Positions 44,539 to 54,787 are shown, counted from the first letter of the stretch. The stretch: DNA of 64,000 bases from Variovorax paradoxus (GCF_030811855.1 NZ_JAUSRN010000011.1:1-64000), one strand, 5' to 3'. Translations and numbers: made by a program. The notes: generated by a model from the sequence alone, not told the origin.

Positions 44539-45947
44539 CAGGACTGGGGAGGCTCGCGGTATTCGACGTAGGCGCGCGCGCGCACTTCCTGCACCCAGGT
44601 TGTGAAGGCCTCTTCAACCCTCTGCTCGCGCAGCACGGCGCGTGCGGCTTCGCGCTGCTCGGCCTGGGTGAGCTTGGATTCGCGCCGGCCGACCACCTGA
44701 ATCAGGTGGACACCGAATCGCGACACCACGGGATCGCTGATCTGGCCCGGCGCGAGCCGGTCCATGGCTTCCTCGAACTCAGGCACGAACTGGCCGGGGC
44801 GCGACCAGCCCAGGTCGCCGCCTTCCTTGGCGCTCGCGTCTTGCGAGTTGTCGCGCGCCAGCCCGGCGAAATCGGCCGTGCCGGCTTGCACGCGGCGCTT
44901 GAATTCGGCCAGCTGCGCCACGGCTTGGGCGGTGGTGCGCTTGGGATCGTTGAGCAGGAGGATGTGGCGAACCTGCGTCTGGGTGACGGTGGCATCGGTG
45001 GCGCCAAGCTGCGACTTGGCCAGCACCTTCAGCACGTGGAAGCCGGCGCCCGAGCGAATGGGCCCTGCAATACCGTTGACTGCCGTCGACTGCGTGGCTT
45101 CGACGAACAGCGAGGGATAGCGGTCCGCGGTGCGCATGCCGACGGCGCCGCCATTGGCGCGGTCAGGCGAGTCGGAGTTTTCCTGCACCAGCTTGGCAAA
45201 GTCTTCGCCGGATCGGGCGCGCTGCGCCAGGCTTTGAGCCCGCTGCTGCAAGGTGGCCACCTGCGCGGGGGTCGCGTTCTCCGGCACCGCGACCAAGAGG
45301 TGCGCGAGGTTGATGTTCTGCAGCGCCGCGTCCTTGGTGGGGGAGTTTCGCTGGTCGCGCAGGTATTCGTCGGCTTCGGAGTCGCTGATCTTGACCTTCG
45401 ATTCGACCTCGCGGTCGCGCAGGCGCGTGAGCAGCAACTGGTCACGCAAGTCGTTGCGGAATTCGCGCGGCGAGATGCCTTCGGCCACCACGCGGCGGCG
45501 CAGTTCTTCGACCGTGACCTGGTTCTGCCGCGCCACGGTCTGCTCGGCCTGGTCGATGGCTACGTCGTCGACCTTGATGCCGTTTTCCTTGGCCAACTGG
45601 AGCTGGGCTCGCTCGGAGATCAGGCGCTCGAGCACCATGCGGGTGAGCTCGGCGCGGGGAACGCGTTCCGCCTCGGCGTTTTCGCGCATCAGTCGCGTGA
45701 CGCGCGACTGCACCTCGGTGTTGGTGATGGGTTCGGAGTTGACCAGCGCGACGATGTACTCGGCCGAGCGCTGCACCGGCGCGGCATTGGACGGAGCGGG
45801 ACGTGCAACCGGGGCCGCAAGGCGGGGGCCGGCGCGCATGATGTCCGTGATGCCGCTGCCGCCACCGGGACGCAGGCCCTGCGCGCCGGACGACGCAGCC
45901 AGCGCCGCGAGGCAGCTCAGGGTAAGGATGGAACCGATGTGTTTCAT
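44538..45947 (-). CDS. surA: Periplasmic chaperone and peptidyl-prolyl isomerase SurA
   Basis: A 469-residue periplasmic chaperone. A signal peptide (SILTLSCLAALAASSGAQ) and a Pro/Ala-rich linker precede the SurA N domain (EYIVALVNSEPITNTEV), followed by two parvulin domains: the first around NINLAHLLVAVPENA, the second around VRHILLLNDPKRT and DLGWSRPGQFVPEFEEAM. The longer linker before the N domain is usual for Burkholderiales. It escorts outer-membrane beta-barrels, including LptD encoded directly upstream with a 17-bp gap. Confidence 0.96.
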   Translation of the reverse strand: MKHIGSILTLSCLAALAASSGAQGLRPGGGSGITDIMRAGPRLAAPVARPAPSNAAPVQRSAEYIVALVNSEPITNTEVQSRVTRLMRENAEAERVPRAELTRMVLERLISERAQLQLAKENGIKVDDVAIDQAEQTVARQNQVTVEELRRRVVAEGISPREFRNDLRDQLLLTRLRDREVESKVKISDSEADEYLRDQRNSPTKDAALQNINLAHLLVAVPENATPAQVATLQQRAQSLAQRARSGEDFAKLVQENSDSPDRANGGAVGMRTADRYPSLFVEATQSTAVNGIAGPIRSGAGFHVLKVLAKSQLGATDATVTQTQVRHILLLNDPKRTTAQAVAQLAEFKRRVQAGTADFAGLARDNSQDASAKEGGDLGWSRPGQFVPEFEEAMDRLAPGQISDPVVSRFGVHLIQVVGRRESKLTQAEQREAARAVLREQRVEEAFTTWVQEVRARAYVEYREPPQS

Positions 45948-45964
45948 GGCGTTGCTCAATCGTC

Positions 45965-48544
45965 TCAGTCGTAATTGGTGAAGCGGCTCGGCCCTTCGGT
46001 GGGCTGGCGAAGGGGCTGGTAGCGCTGGATGTTTTGCCGAAGGGCCTGCATAGGACTCGATCCGATGCTGGAAAATCCGACGAATTCGAGCTGGAACATG
46101 ATGCGGGTGTTGGCGGTCACCTGGCCGGTGGTGACGCGCTGGAGGACCACGCGTCCGATCCAGCAGCAGCCGTCGTATTCGAAGCCGAGCACGCCGTCCG
46201 TGAGTTTCTTGTCTTGCAGGCTGTAGTTGAGCCGGCCGACCGCGTACCACCGCCCGCCGCCCTGGCCCTTGCCCGGGCCGAGGTCCTTGCCCTTGTCGCC
46301 CCACAGGTCGTTGAGCGGCCACTGCCAGCCCACGTCGAACGACTTGTTGCCGTCAGTCGCGGTGGGCGTGCTGGGCGCCTGGTAGCGGAAGGCGGCGCTC
46401 AGGTTGTGGTACGGCTCGGGGTTGTAGCGCGCGCTGATGGCCGAGCGCTCCGACTTGCGTGTGTCGGGGTTGTACTGAACGACCGTGTCCAGGCTCCACT
46501 TGGGCGTCCAGTTGATTTGCGCCCCCAGCAGCAGGTCGCTCGCCCGGTCGGTCACCGGCGTGCCGCCCGGCAGCGTGACCTTCTGGTCGCTGAAGCGCAG
46601 CCGCTGTGCAATGCCGAAGCGCGCCGCCTCGACGCCGGTTTCGGGGTCGATCAGGCGGGAGGTCACGCCGAGCGTGAGCGTGTTGGTGTCGGAGATGCGG
46701 TCGTTGCCCGAGAAGGCGTTCTCGGTGTAGATGGTCGCAAAGCTGAAATCGTTGGCCGCCGAATCGTAGTTCGGCAGCATGCTCTGGTTGCGGTACGGCG
46801 TGTAGACGTAATAGGCCCGCGGCTCCAGCGTCTGGCGGAAGGCGCGGCCAAAATAGCTCGCGTCGCGTTCGAAGATCAGCCCGCTGTCCAGGCTGAAGGT
46901 CGGCACCGTCCGATTGCTCGAGGTCGGGAAGAAGTACAGCGAATTCGGGTTGTAGGGCACGCCGTTGACGTACTGGATCCCGTTCACCGTGAGCCTGGGA
47001 ACGTCCGACTGCGGCAGGTAGTAGTTGTACGAAGCCGTGTTCAGCTGCAGCTTGGGAATGACGAAGGAACTCGGCGTGATGAATGGCCGGCTGATCGTGC
47101 CAATTGCCAGGGCGCGATCGCCGTCGGGCTGCGACTGCTGGTTGATGTCGAAGCCGGGCTGGCCCGAAAGGATGCTGTTGACGCGGAAGCGCGTGTAGTC
47201 GAGGTTCAGCGAAACGTCGAAGCCGTGCCAGTCGTACTTGTTGTAGTTGGCCGTGATCTGCGGCATCCGGTCATAAGACGGCACGATCGGCGACAAGCTG
47301 TACTGCAGCGTCTGGTAGCGCAGCGCACGAATCCCGCCGGTCCAGTCGCCCTTGCCCCAGTTGAGTGACGCGTCGTTCGACAGCTGACGCTGTGCCAGAG
47401 TGGGCGTACGCTGGAAGTCGCGCCAGTAGTCGTCGTCGCTGACGCGGTTGATGTTGATGGTGGCCGACAGCGAATCCAGGCCCAGCGCCTTGGCATTGAA
47501 TTCCTGGTGGTGATTGGCCCAAATGCCCCAGCGTTTGGTGCTGCCAGGCGCAGCGGTCAGGTCCTTGGCCTGGATTTCTCCGTTGGCCAGCTGCTGAAGC
47601 TGGGTGGCGCGCAGCTCGTTGTAGCGCTGCCCCACCAGGCGGTCGCTGCCCATCAGGTCCATGCGGATGCTGCCGCTGTAGTCTTTCTCGAGGTAGCGGA
47701 ATTCCGAGCCCAGGTTGAGGCCGCGCTTGCTCATCAGCGTGGGCGTGAACGTGGCGTCGCGGTTGGGCGCGATGTTCCAGTAGTAGGGCTGCGAGATCTC
47801 GATGCCGTTGGTGTTGTCGACGCCGATCGTCGGCGGCAGCAGGCCGCTCTTGCGCTCGTTCGACAGCGGAAAGCTCACGCTCGGAAACGGCGGCGTGCTG
47901 ATGCCCATGAAGCTCAGCCGCGCATCGGTGGCCACGCCAACGTTTTCCTCGGTGTCGGTGGTCATCGTGGCCGCGGTCAGCAGCCAGGCCGGCATCCAGC
48001 CCGGAAAATCTTCACGGCGGCAGGTGGTGTAGGTGGCGTTGCGGGCCACCGAGACGTTGCTGTCGACGAAATCGATGCGCTGCGCCTCGCCGTGCCCGCC
48101 GTTGGCGAGGAAGGAATAGCGCACATTGTTGAAAAAGCCCTCGAAGGTTTCGAGCTTGAGTTCAAGCTCGGGGCCCTCGTACACGTTGCCGGCCTGGTTG
48201 ACCCGTACGTTGCCGCGCGCCTTGGCGCGGTCGTCTGGCTGGTAATACTCGAGGCGGTCGGCGGTGATGGCCACCTCGCCGCGGCGCAGCGTGGCGTTGC
48301 CCTCGACCACGGTTTCAAGGTCTTGGCGGCCCGACAGCCGATCCCCGGTAATGAGGCTTGGCAGCTGGCTGCGCTCATTGGCCGGCAGCGTTTCGGTCAG
48401 TTGCGGCGTGCGCTTGAGCACGAGTGGGCCGTCGAGGCCGCCCGCCGGCTGCGCGGACGCGCCATGCGCATGCAGCAATGCGAGCGACAACACGGCCAAT
48501 GGCAGGGGCGGGCCGGAACGCCGCGCGGCGACGCGACGGCTCAT
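45965..48544 (-). CDS. lptD: LPS-assembly protein LptD
   Basis: An 859-residue outer-membrane protein. A signal peptide ends in GASAQ; the periplasmic beta-jellyroll (about 60-250) contains GNATLRRGEVAITADRLEYY and TTCRREDFPGW. The long beta-barrel ends in a terminal strand near SRFTNYD. Cys in TTCRRED and the Cys-Cys pair in YDGCCWIGR match the disulphide-forming positions of E. coli LptD. With LptE it inserts LPS into the outer leaflet. ATG 48544 fits the signal peptide. Divergent from amgK across about 230 bp. Confidence 0.96.
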   Translation of the reverse strand: MSRRVAARRSGPPLPLAVLSLALLHAHGASAQPAGGLDGPLVLKRTPQLTETLPANERSQLPSLITGDRLSGRQDLETVVEGNATLRRGEVAITADRLEYYQPDDRAKARGNVRVNQAGNVYEGPELELKLETFEGFFNNVRYSFLANGGHGEAQRIDFVDSNVSVARNATYTTCRREDFPGWMPAWLLTAATMTTDTEENVGVATDARLSFMGISTPPFPSVSFPLSNERKSGLLPPTIGVDNTNGIEISQPYYWNIAPNRDATFTPTLMSKRGLNLGSEFRYLEKDYSGSIRMDLMGSDRLVGQRYNELRATQLQQLANGEIQAKDLTAAPGSTKRWGIWANHHQEFNAKALGLDSLSATININRVSDDDYWRDFQRTPTLAQRQLSNDASLNWGKGDWTGGIRALRYQTLQYSLSPIVPSYDRMPQITANYNKYDWHGFDVSLNLDYTRFRVNSILSGQPGFDINQQSQPDGDRALAIGTISRPFITPSSFVIPKLQLNTASYNYYLPQSDVPRLTVNGIQYVNGVPYNPNSLYFFPTSSNRTVPTFSLDSGLIFERDASYFGRAFRQTLEPRAYYVYTPYRNQSMLPNYDSAANDFSFATIYTENAFSGNDRISDTNTLTLGVTSRLIDPETGVEAARFGIAQRLRFSDQKVTLPGGTPVTDRASDLLLGAQINWTPKWSLDTVVQYNPDTRKSERSAISARYNPEPYHNLSAAFRYQAPSTPTATDGNKSFDVGWQWPLNDLWGDKGKDLGPGKGQGGGRWYAVGRLNYSLQDKKLTDGVLGFEYDGCCWIGRVVLQRVTTGQVTANTRIMFQLEFVGFSSIGSSPMQALRQNIQRYQPLRQPTEGPSRFTNYD

Positions 48545-48778
48545 CAAGCCACCCGCCCGGTCGTTCCAGAGAAGGCCCGCAGTCTCCCCAGGGAGGGCTG
48601 CGAGTGCACAAGGTGCCAAGCGTGGGGGCGTTGGATCGTAGGCATCGGTCAGGAACGAAGGATCGTCGGGAGGACGGCGCGGCAGGCCGGCAGGTTGCAG
48701 GAGCCGGCGGCAACCCTGTTCGACCGGGGAGGACCGCAGGAGTTGCCGCGCCAGGCGGATTTGTAGAATCGATTATCC

Positions 48779-49876
48779 ATGACAGCACCCCCGCCCCCTG
48801 CTTCCGAGCCCACCCCCTCCGCCGAGGCCATTCTCTGGGCCGATCCACAGCGGGCCGCAGCCTTCCAGCACTGGTTGGCCGGTATCTCCGCCACGCACCA
48901 CCTGTTGCCCGATACCGTGCGCCTCGCATCGGCCGATGCGAGCTTTCGGCGCTACTTCCGGGTCGACAGCGCGGAGGCTTGCGGCGCTCGCATCGTGATG
49001 GACGCGCCGCCGGACAAGGAAAACAGCGAGCCTTTCGTGCAGGTCGCCCGTTTGATGGCCGAGGCAGGCGTGACCGCGCCGCGCGTACTCGAATGGGACA
49101 AGTCCCACGGCTTCCTGCTGCTGGACGACCTCGGCCGCCAGACCATGCTCGACGTGATCGATCCGGCCCAGCCCGACGCGAGCCGCCCGCTCTACGACCG
49201 GGCCATCGATGCGCTGATCCGCTGGCAGCTGGCGTCCAAGCCGGGCGTGCTGCCGCCCTACGACCGCGCGCTGCTGGAGCGCGAACTGGCGCTCTTTCCC
49301 GAGTGGTACATCGGGCGCCACCGCGGCGTTGCCGTCGAGGGCAAGCTCAAGGAACGGCTGGAACGCAGCTTCAAGCTCATCGTCCAGAGCAACCTGGCCT
49401 CGCCGAGCGTCTACGTGCACCGCGACTTCATGCCGCGCAATCTCATGGTCCGCGATGACGCTGCCGATCTGGGCGTGCTCGACTTCCAGGATGCGGTCTA
49501 CGGCCCGATCACCTACGACATCGCAAGCCTGATGCGCGACGCGTTCCTGAGCTGGGACGAGGAGTTCGTGCTCGACGTCACGATCCGCTATTGGGAAGCC
49601 GCGCGCAGGGCCAAGCTGCCGGTCGACTCGGATTTTGGCGCCTTCTATCGCTCGGTCGAATGGATGGGTCTGCAGCGCCACCTCAAGGTCGCGGGCATCT
49701 TCGCCCGCCTGACGCTGCGTGACGGCAAGCCCCGATACTTGGCCGACACGCCCAGATTCATCGCTTACATCCGCTCGACAACGAGCCGCTACATGGAGCT
49801 GACGCCGTTGCTGCGCGTGATCGATGAAATCGAAGGGAGCTCGGCGCTCACCGGCTTCGTCTACGGTCGGCCCTAG
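48779..49876 (+). CDS. amgK: Aminoglycoside phosphotransferase-fold sugar kinase, probable AmgK
   Basis: A 365-residue kinase. DASFRRYFRV forms the nucleotide loop, VYVHRDFMPRNLMV the catalytic loop (HRD and Asn), and LGVLDFQDAVYGP the metal-binding Asp. AmgK phosphorylates N-acetylmuramate or GlcNAc at the anomeric carbon, feeding MurU in the cell-wall recycling bypass. Position next to lptD and divergent from it is the same as in Pseudomonas putida, where AmgK was defined; there murU is adjacent, whereas here it lies at 19 kb. Immediately followed by rsmE (stop and start abut). Confidence 0.87.
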   Translation: MTAPPPPASEPTPSAEAILWADPQRAAAFQHWLAGISATHHLLPDTVRLASADASFRRYFRVDSAEACGARIVMDAPPDKENSEPFVQVARLMAEAGVTAPRVLEWDKSHGFLLLDDLGRQTMLDVIDPAQPDASRPLYDRAIDALIRWQLASKPGVLPPYDRALLERELALFPEWYIGRHRGVAVEGKLKERLERSFKLIVQSNLASPSVYVHRDFMPRNLMVRDDAADLGVLDFQDAVYGPITYDIASLMRDAFLSWDEEFVLDVTIRYWEAARRAKLPVDSDFGAFYRSVEWMGLQRHLKVAGIFARLTLRDGKPRYLADTPRFIAYIRSTTSRYMELTPLLRVIDEIEGSSALTGFVYGRP

Positions 49877-50611
49877 ATGCCCCGTTTCCATTGCCCGGTG
49901 CCGCTGGTTGCGGGCGCCACTTTCGAACTGCCTCCCGGCGCGGCGCGCCACGTGCAGGTGCTGCGGATGCAACCCGGCGACGCGCTCACGCTGTTCGACG
50001 GCTCGGGCGGCGAATATGCCGCTACCGTGGAGCGCATGGGGCGCAGCGACGTTTCGGTGACCCTCGGCGCCCATGTTCCCGTGGAGCGAGAGGCTTCGCG
50101 TGCGGTGCATCTTGCCGTCGGCATGCCCGCCAATGAGCGCATGGACTGGCTGATCGAGAAAGCCACCGAGCTGGGCGTCGCGAGCATCCAGCCGCTGGCA
50201 ACAGCCCACGGCGTGCTGCGCCTCTCAGGCGAGCGCGCCGAAAAGAAAAGGGCGCATTGGGAGGCGATTGCCATCGCGGCCTGCGAGCAATGCGGCCGCA
50301 ACCGCGTGCCGGTGATCCATCCGGTGCGGCCGTTCTCGAGCCCCTCGGCCTGGATCGATGCGAACACCGGTGGCACTGCGCTGCGCCTTGTCCTGAGCCT
50401 CGCCGAAGGCACGCAGCGCCTCGCCGATGCCACGGCATCGTCACCGGCGGACCGCAGCGTGCTGGTGCTGAGCGGCCCTGAAGGGGGCCTGAGTGGCGCC
50501 GAGGAGAAGGAGGCTCTGGCATGCGGCTTTGCGCCTGTCACTCTTGGTTCGCGCGTGCTGCGTGCCGAAACGGCGGCGCTCGCCGCTCTGGTGTCCCTCG
50601 CCGCGCCGTAG
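49877..50611 (+). CDS. rsmE: 16S rRNA (uracil1498-N3)-methyltransferase
   Basis: A 244-residue SPOUT methyltransferase. An N-terminal PUA-like domain (RHVQVLRMQPGDALTLFDG) precedes the knotted domain with MDWLIEKATELGV, CEQCGRNRVP, VLVLSGPEGGLS and the C-terminal LGSRVLRAETAA. It methylates U1498 of 16S rRNA. Its ATG follows the amgK stop directly with no gap, indicating co-transcription. Confidence 0.95.
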   Translation: MPRFHCPVPLVAGATFELPPGAARHVQVLRMQPGDALTLFDGSGGEYAATVERMGRSDVSVTLGAHVPVEREASRAVHLAVGMPANERMDWLIEKATELGVASIQPLATAHGVLRLSGERAEKKRAHWEAIAIAACEQCGRNRVPVIHPVRPFSSPSAWIDANTGGTALRLVLSLAEGTQRLADATASSPADRSVLVLSGPEGGLSGAEEKEALACGFAPVTLGSRVLRAETAALAALVSLAAP

Positions 50612-50677
50612 CTTGTTTCCATGAGGCATGCGTGCCTCGACTGTTCGTCACGACCGACAAGAAAGGATCTTCACGCC

Positions 50678-52042
50678 ATGCCTCGTCCACCTCGCGCCCT
50701 CCGGCTTGCACCCCTCGCGCCTCTGGTACTGGCCCTGCTGTGCGCGGTCCCAGGCGCGCAGGCCCAGAACAACGCCGTCGCACCCACGCCGGCGCAGGTC
50801 GCCCCCGAGGTGGACAAGGCCTACACCCAGCTCATGGCGGCGCCGGCCATTCAAAAGCTGCTGGAAGCGGTCAAGGCCGACCATGACCGCGCGGTCGAAG
50901 ACCTCAAGATGCTCACCGAGATCGAGGCACCACCGTTTAAGGAGCAGAAGCGCGCCGAAGCCTTCCTCGCGCGCATGAAGGCACTGGGCCTCGCCGACGC
51001 CAAGATCGATGCCGAAGGCAACGTTGTCGGCCTGCGCAAGGGCACGGGCAACGGACCCAAGCTGCTGATCTCGGCCCACCTTGACACCGTGTTTCCCGCC
51101 GGCACCGACGTGAAGGTGAAGGAGCACGACGGCAAGCTGCATGCGCCCGGCATTGCGGACGACACGCGCGGCCTCTCGGTGCTGCTGTCGTGGCTCAAGG
51201 TGCTCAACGACAACAAGGTGCAGACGGTGGGCGACCTGCTGTTCGTCGCGAATGTCGGCGAGGAAGAACTCGGCAACCTGCGCGGCATGAAGGCCATCTT
51301 CCGCGACCACCTCGACATCGACGGCATGGTGGGGCTGGAGCCTTCGCCCGACGGCAACGTGCTGATCCTCGGCACCGCGAGCCACCGCTACGAGGTCACG
51401 TTTAAGGGCCCGGGCGGCCACAGCTTCGGCGCCTTCGGCCAGGTACCCAGTGCAATCCACGGCATGGGCCGCGCCATTGCCAAGATCGCCGAGGTGCGCA
51501 CGCCGAGCTTCCCGAAAACCACCTTCACGGTCGGCACCGTGGGCGGCGGCACCTCGGTCAACACCATCGCGCCGGATGCGCGCATGGCCATCGACATCCG
51601 CTCGGACGACATGGCTTCTCTGCTCGAGACCGAGAAGAAGATCCTCGCGGCCATCGACGAAGCGGTGGTCGAAGAGAACAAGCGCTGGAACGTCGGCACG
51701 CTCAGCGCAAGCAACAAGCTGATCGGTGACCGGCCAGGCGGCCGGACGCCCTCCGACTCGGTCATGGTGGAAGCGGCCATCCGCTCGAACACGACTTTCG
51801 GCCACAAGACGCTGCTGCGCGGCGGCAGCACCGATGCCAACGTGCCGATGTCCTACGGCATCCCGGCGATCATCATCGGTAGCGGCGGCAAGTCCACCGG
51901 CTTTCACGCCCTGAGCGAGTCGATCGACGTGACAGACGCATGGAAGGGCGCGCAAAATTCGCTCGTCACGGTGCTCGGCTTGGTGGGTGTGCAAGGGGTC
52001 AGTCCCGCATTGCTGCCCAAACGCCCGGCGCGTACCCGGTAA
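50678..52042 (+). CDS. Exported M20 family metallopeptidase
   Basis: A 454-residue peptidase with a signal peptide (LAPLVLALLCAVPGAQAQ). The metal site is visible in SAHLDTVFPAGTD, APGIADDTRGLSVLL, VGEEELGNLRG and, near the end, STGFHALSESID. The dimerisation domain lies at about 235-345 (GPGGHSFGAFGQ). It resembles carboxypeptidase G2/PepT-like enzymes; the substrate is unknown. AAAGGA lies about 11 nt before the ATG. Downstream of rsmE by 66 bp, probably separate. Confidence 0.9.
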   Translation: MPRPPRALRLAPLAPLVLALLCAVPGAQAQNNAVAPTPAQVAPEVDKAYTQLMAAPAIQKLLEAVKADHDRAVEDLKMLTEIEAPPFKEQKRAEAFLARMKALGLADAKIDAEGNVVGLRKGTGNGPKLLISAHLDTVFPAGTDVKVKEHDGKLHAPGIADDTRGLSVLLSWLKVLNDNKVQTVGDLLFVANVGEEELGNLRGMKAIFRDHLDIDGMVGLEPSPDGNVLILGTASHRYEVTFKGPGGHSFGAFGQVPSAIHGMGRAIAKIAEVRTPSFPKTTFTVGTVGGGTSVNTIAPDARMAIDIRSDDMASLLETEKKILAAIDEAVVEENKRWNVGTLSASNKLIGDRPGGRTPSDSVMVEAAIRSNTTFGHKTLLRGGSTDANVPMSYGIPAIIIGSGGKSTGFHALSESIDVTDAWKGAQNSLVTVLGLVGVQGVSPALLPKRPARTR

Positions 52043-52144
52043 TTTGTCACACGGCGCGGCGAAAGTGAGCGCCTCCACCGTCGGCTCGCGGTCCGTTTGC
52101 GTTGGAAAATGCGGGCGGTTCTGTCACACACCAAGGAAATGGCC

Positions 52145-52600
52145 ATGGGATTGCTCGATTCGGTACTCGGTCAGGTGCTCGGAGGCGCGGCCCAACAGCA
52201 GCAGCAACCGCAGGGCGGCGGGATGGGCGATCTCGGCGGGCTGGCCGGCGCGCTGGGCGGGCTGCTTGCCAACAACGGCAGCGCTGGGGGCCTGGGAGGG
52301 CTGGTCTCCAAGTTCGAGCAAGCCGGCATGGGCGACGTGATCGGCTCCTGGATCGGCAAGGGAGAAAACCAGCCGGTGTCCGGCGGACAGCTGCAGGACG
52401 CGCTGGGCAGCGACACCATTGCCAGCATCGCTTCCAGGCTCGGCATCAATGCGCAAACGCTGCTGCCCATGCTGGCCACCTTGCTGCCGGTTCTCATCGA
52501 CCAGCTCACGCCTCACGGTAAGGTGCCGGAGCAGGGCCTTGGCGACCAGAGCGACCTGCTGAGTTCGCTCGGCGGCCTGCTGCAGAACAGGCAGCCCTGA
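52145..52600 (+). CDS. YidB (DUF937) family protein
   Basis: A 151-residue protein of the YidB family. It starts GLLDSVLGQVLGGAA, has a Gln-rich and Gly-rich low-complexity stretch, then the conserved GDVIGSWIGKGENQPVSGGQ and a C-terminal helical part (TLLPMLATLLPVLIDQLTP). Function is unknown. ATG 52145 has AAGGA about 7 nt upstream; an ATG six bases earlier is too close to it. It ends before a strong terminator. Confidence 0.85.
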   Translation: MGLLDSVLGQVLGGAAQQQQQPQGGGMGDLGGLAGALGGLLANNGSAGGLGGLVSKFEQAGMGDVIGSWIGKGENQPVSGGQLQDALGSDTIASIASRLGINAQTLLPMLATLLPVLIDQLTPHGKVPEQGLGDQSDLLSSLGGLLQNRQP

Positions 52601-52623
52601 GCAATTTGCTCATCGAGAATTCC

Positions 52624-52648
52624 AGCGCCCGCGAGGGCGCTTTTTTTT
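52624..52648 (+). terminator. Rho-independent terminator after yidB
   Basis: AGCGCCC-GCGA-GGGCGCT with a run of eight T on the + strand, 24 bp after the yidB stop. Confidence 0.92.
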
Positions 52649-52730
52649 GCCTCGAGCTTTTCGGCTGGCGCACCCGGAGCGAATCGCGTAGAACCGCGGC
52701 CTCCAGTCACCGCGCCTTCGCCACTTTTCC

Positions 52731-53912
52731 ATGAACCGCAACCTTTGGCTGCTTGCCATCTGCCAGGGCCTCTTCCTGACCAACAACGTCACCTTCATTG
52801 CCATCAACGGGCTGGTGGGGCTGAGCATCGCGCCGCGCGGCTGGATGGCCACGCTGCCGGTCATGGGCTACGTGGTGGGCGGCGCGCTCACCACCGGGCT
52901 GGTGGCGCGCACCCAGCAGCGATTCGGCCGTCGCGGCTCGTTCCAGATCGGGCTGGCGGTGGCTCTGGGTTCAGCCCTGCTGTGCGCGTTCGCGGCCGTG
53001 TCGAAGAATTTCTGGCTCTTGTGCCTTGCGACGGTGGTGGCCGGCTACTACAACGCCAATGCGGGCCTGTATCGCTTTGCCGCCGCCGAACTCGCGGCGC
53101 CGGCCTGGCGCGAGAAGGCCGTGTCGCTGGTGATGGCCGGCGGGCTGATCGGCGCGGTGGGGGGGCCCAACCTGGCGGCCGCCACGCGCGAAGTGTTTGC
53201 GGTGCCGTTCGCAGGTGCCTACATCGCTCTGGCGGCGGTGGCACTGCTCTCGATGGGCGTCATGCGGTTCATCGACTTTCCCGCCACGCTGACTCGACAG
53301 CAGGCGTTGGGCGGGCGGCCACTCTCGGAGATCATGCGGCAGCCGGTGTTCATCGTGGCAGCCGCGGCGGGGGCACTGGGCTACGGGGTGATGAACCTGC
53401 TGATGGCCGCCACGCCCATCGCCATGCAGATCTGCAGCCTGCCGTTTTCCGATGCCGCCCTGGTGCTCGAATGGCATGTGATCGGCATGTTCGCGCCGGG
53501 CTTCTTCACCGGACACCTCATCCGCCGCTTTGGCGCACTGCCCGTGATGGGCGTGGGGCTCGCGCTCAACTTCGCCTGCATCGCCGTCGCGCTGTCGGGC
53601 GTGGAACTGCAGCACTTCCTGGTGGCGCTCTGCCTCTTGGGTGTGGGCTGGAATTTCCTGTTCACCGGCAGCACGACGCTGTCGCTGACGGCCTACACGG
53701 CCGAAGAACGCGACCGGGCGCAGGGCGCGCTCAACTTCTGCGTGTTCGCGACGCTCGCGCTGACCTCGTTCGCCTCGGGCGTGCTGGTCACGACGCAGGG
53801 CTGGCAGTTGCTCAACTACGGTTCGCTGGTACCGGTGGTGCTCACGGGCGCGGCACTGCTGTGGCTCGCGCAGACGCGCCGGCGTGCTGCTGCAGCTGCC
53901 GCCAGCGCCTGA
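52731..53912 (+). CDS. MFS transporter
   Basis: A 393-residue major facilitator with about twelve membrane segments. The loop between TM2 and TM3 reads ARTQQRFGRRGSFQIG, a variant of the MFS A motif, and a central loop (DFPATLTRQQALGGRPLSEIM) separates the two halves. The substrate is not evident; the family is close to YnfM/Bcr-like permeases of unknown cargo. It converges on the alpha/beta hydrolase gene with a 9-bp gap. No Shine-Dalgarno is visible before the ATG. Confidence 0.88.
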   Translation: MNRNLWLLAICQGLFLTNNVTFIAINGLVGLSIAPRGWMATLPVMGYVVGGALTTGLVARTQQRFGRRGSFQIGLAVALGSALLCAFAAVSKNFWLLCLATVVAGYYNANAGLYRFAAAELAAPAWREKAVSLVMAGGLIGAVGGPNLAAATREVFAVPFAGAYIALAAVALLSMGVMRFIDFPATLTRQQALGGRPLSEIMRQPVFIVAAAAGALGYGVMNLLMAATPIAMQICSLPFSDAALVLEWHVIGMFAPGFFTGHLIRRFGALPVMGVGLALNFACIAVALSGVELQHFLVALCLLGVGWNFLFTGSTTLSLTAYTAEERDRAQGALNFCVFATLALTSFASGVLVTTQGWQLLNYGSLVPVVLTGAALLWLAQTRRRAAAAAASA

Positions 53913-53921
53913 GGCGCCCGA

Positions 53922-54787
53922 TCAGACCGGCGGAAAGCGCTTGTCGAGCCAGCGCTGCAGCGCGGCGAACACCGGCCCGGCGTCCAACTCGTTGAATATC
54001 TCGTGGTACAGGGATTCGAAGCACCGCGTTTCGACCATGCCGCTGGGAGCGGCCGCCTCGGCGAAGGCACGGCTGGCGGCGGGCACCACGAGGTGGTCGT
54101 CGCCCGCGTAGATCAGCAAGGTGGGAACCGGCCAATGCGCCGCGGACTGCTGCACCTTGCGCCCCTCGTGCGCCAGAAAGCGCGCAAGCCGGCCTCCGAT
54201 GCGGTCGTGCGTGAGCGGATCGTCACGGTAAGCCTGCACCACGGCGCGGTCGTGCGAAAGAAAGTTGTCGTCCAGCCCGTTGCCGACGCGCAGCCGGGGC
54301 GCAATGCGCGGCAACACCGCGAGCAGCGCCTTCTGGAATCCATTCAGGCCGGGGTCGAGCCCCGGCGAAGACAGCACCAGCCCGTCGACCGGCCGTACGC
54401 CGCGCGCCACCAGGCTGGCGGCGACCAGCCCGCCCAGGCTATGGCCCAGCAGCACCAGCGGCCGGCCGGGGTTCTCGCGCCGCGCGTCGTCGATGATCAG
54501 CGCAAGGTCGTCGACCAGCCGCAACTCGCTCGGCAGGCCGCCGCGCGCACCGGACGACTCGCCGTGCCCGTGATGGTCATGCGCCCAAACGGCGAAGCCC
54601 CACCCATGCAGGCGCTCGGCTAACGCCTGATAGCGGCCGGCATGCTCGCCCAGCCCATGCACCAGCACCACCACGGCGCGCGATGCGGCGGCCGACGGGA
54701 GGCGACGCAGCAATAGCGTCTCGCCATCCGGCGCGGACAGCGAAACGCGCTGCTGCGGCAAAAGCGGCAAAGTCGGCGCTGGTCCGG

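Noticed and set aside
52205..52260. Repetitive Gln/Gly-rich sequence as a possible tandem repeat array
   Set aside because: It is ordinary low-complexity coding sequence within yidB; no unit repeats exactly.
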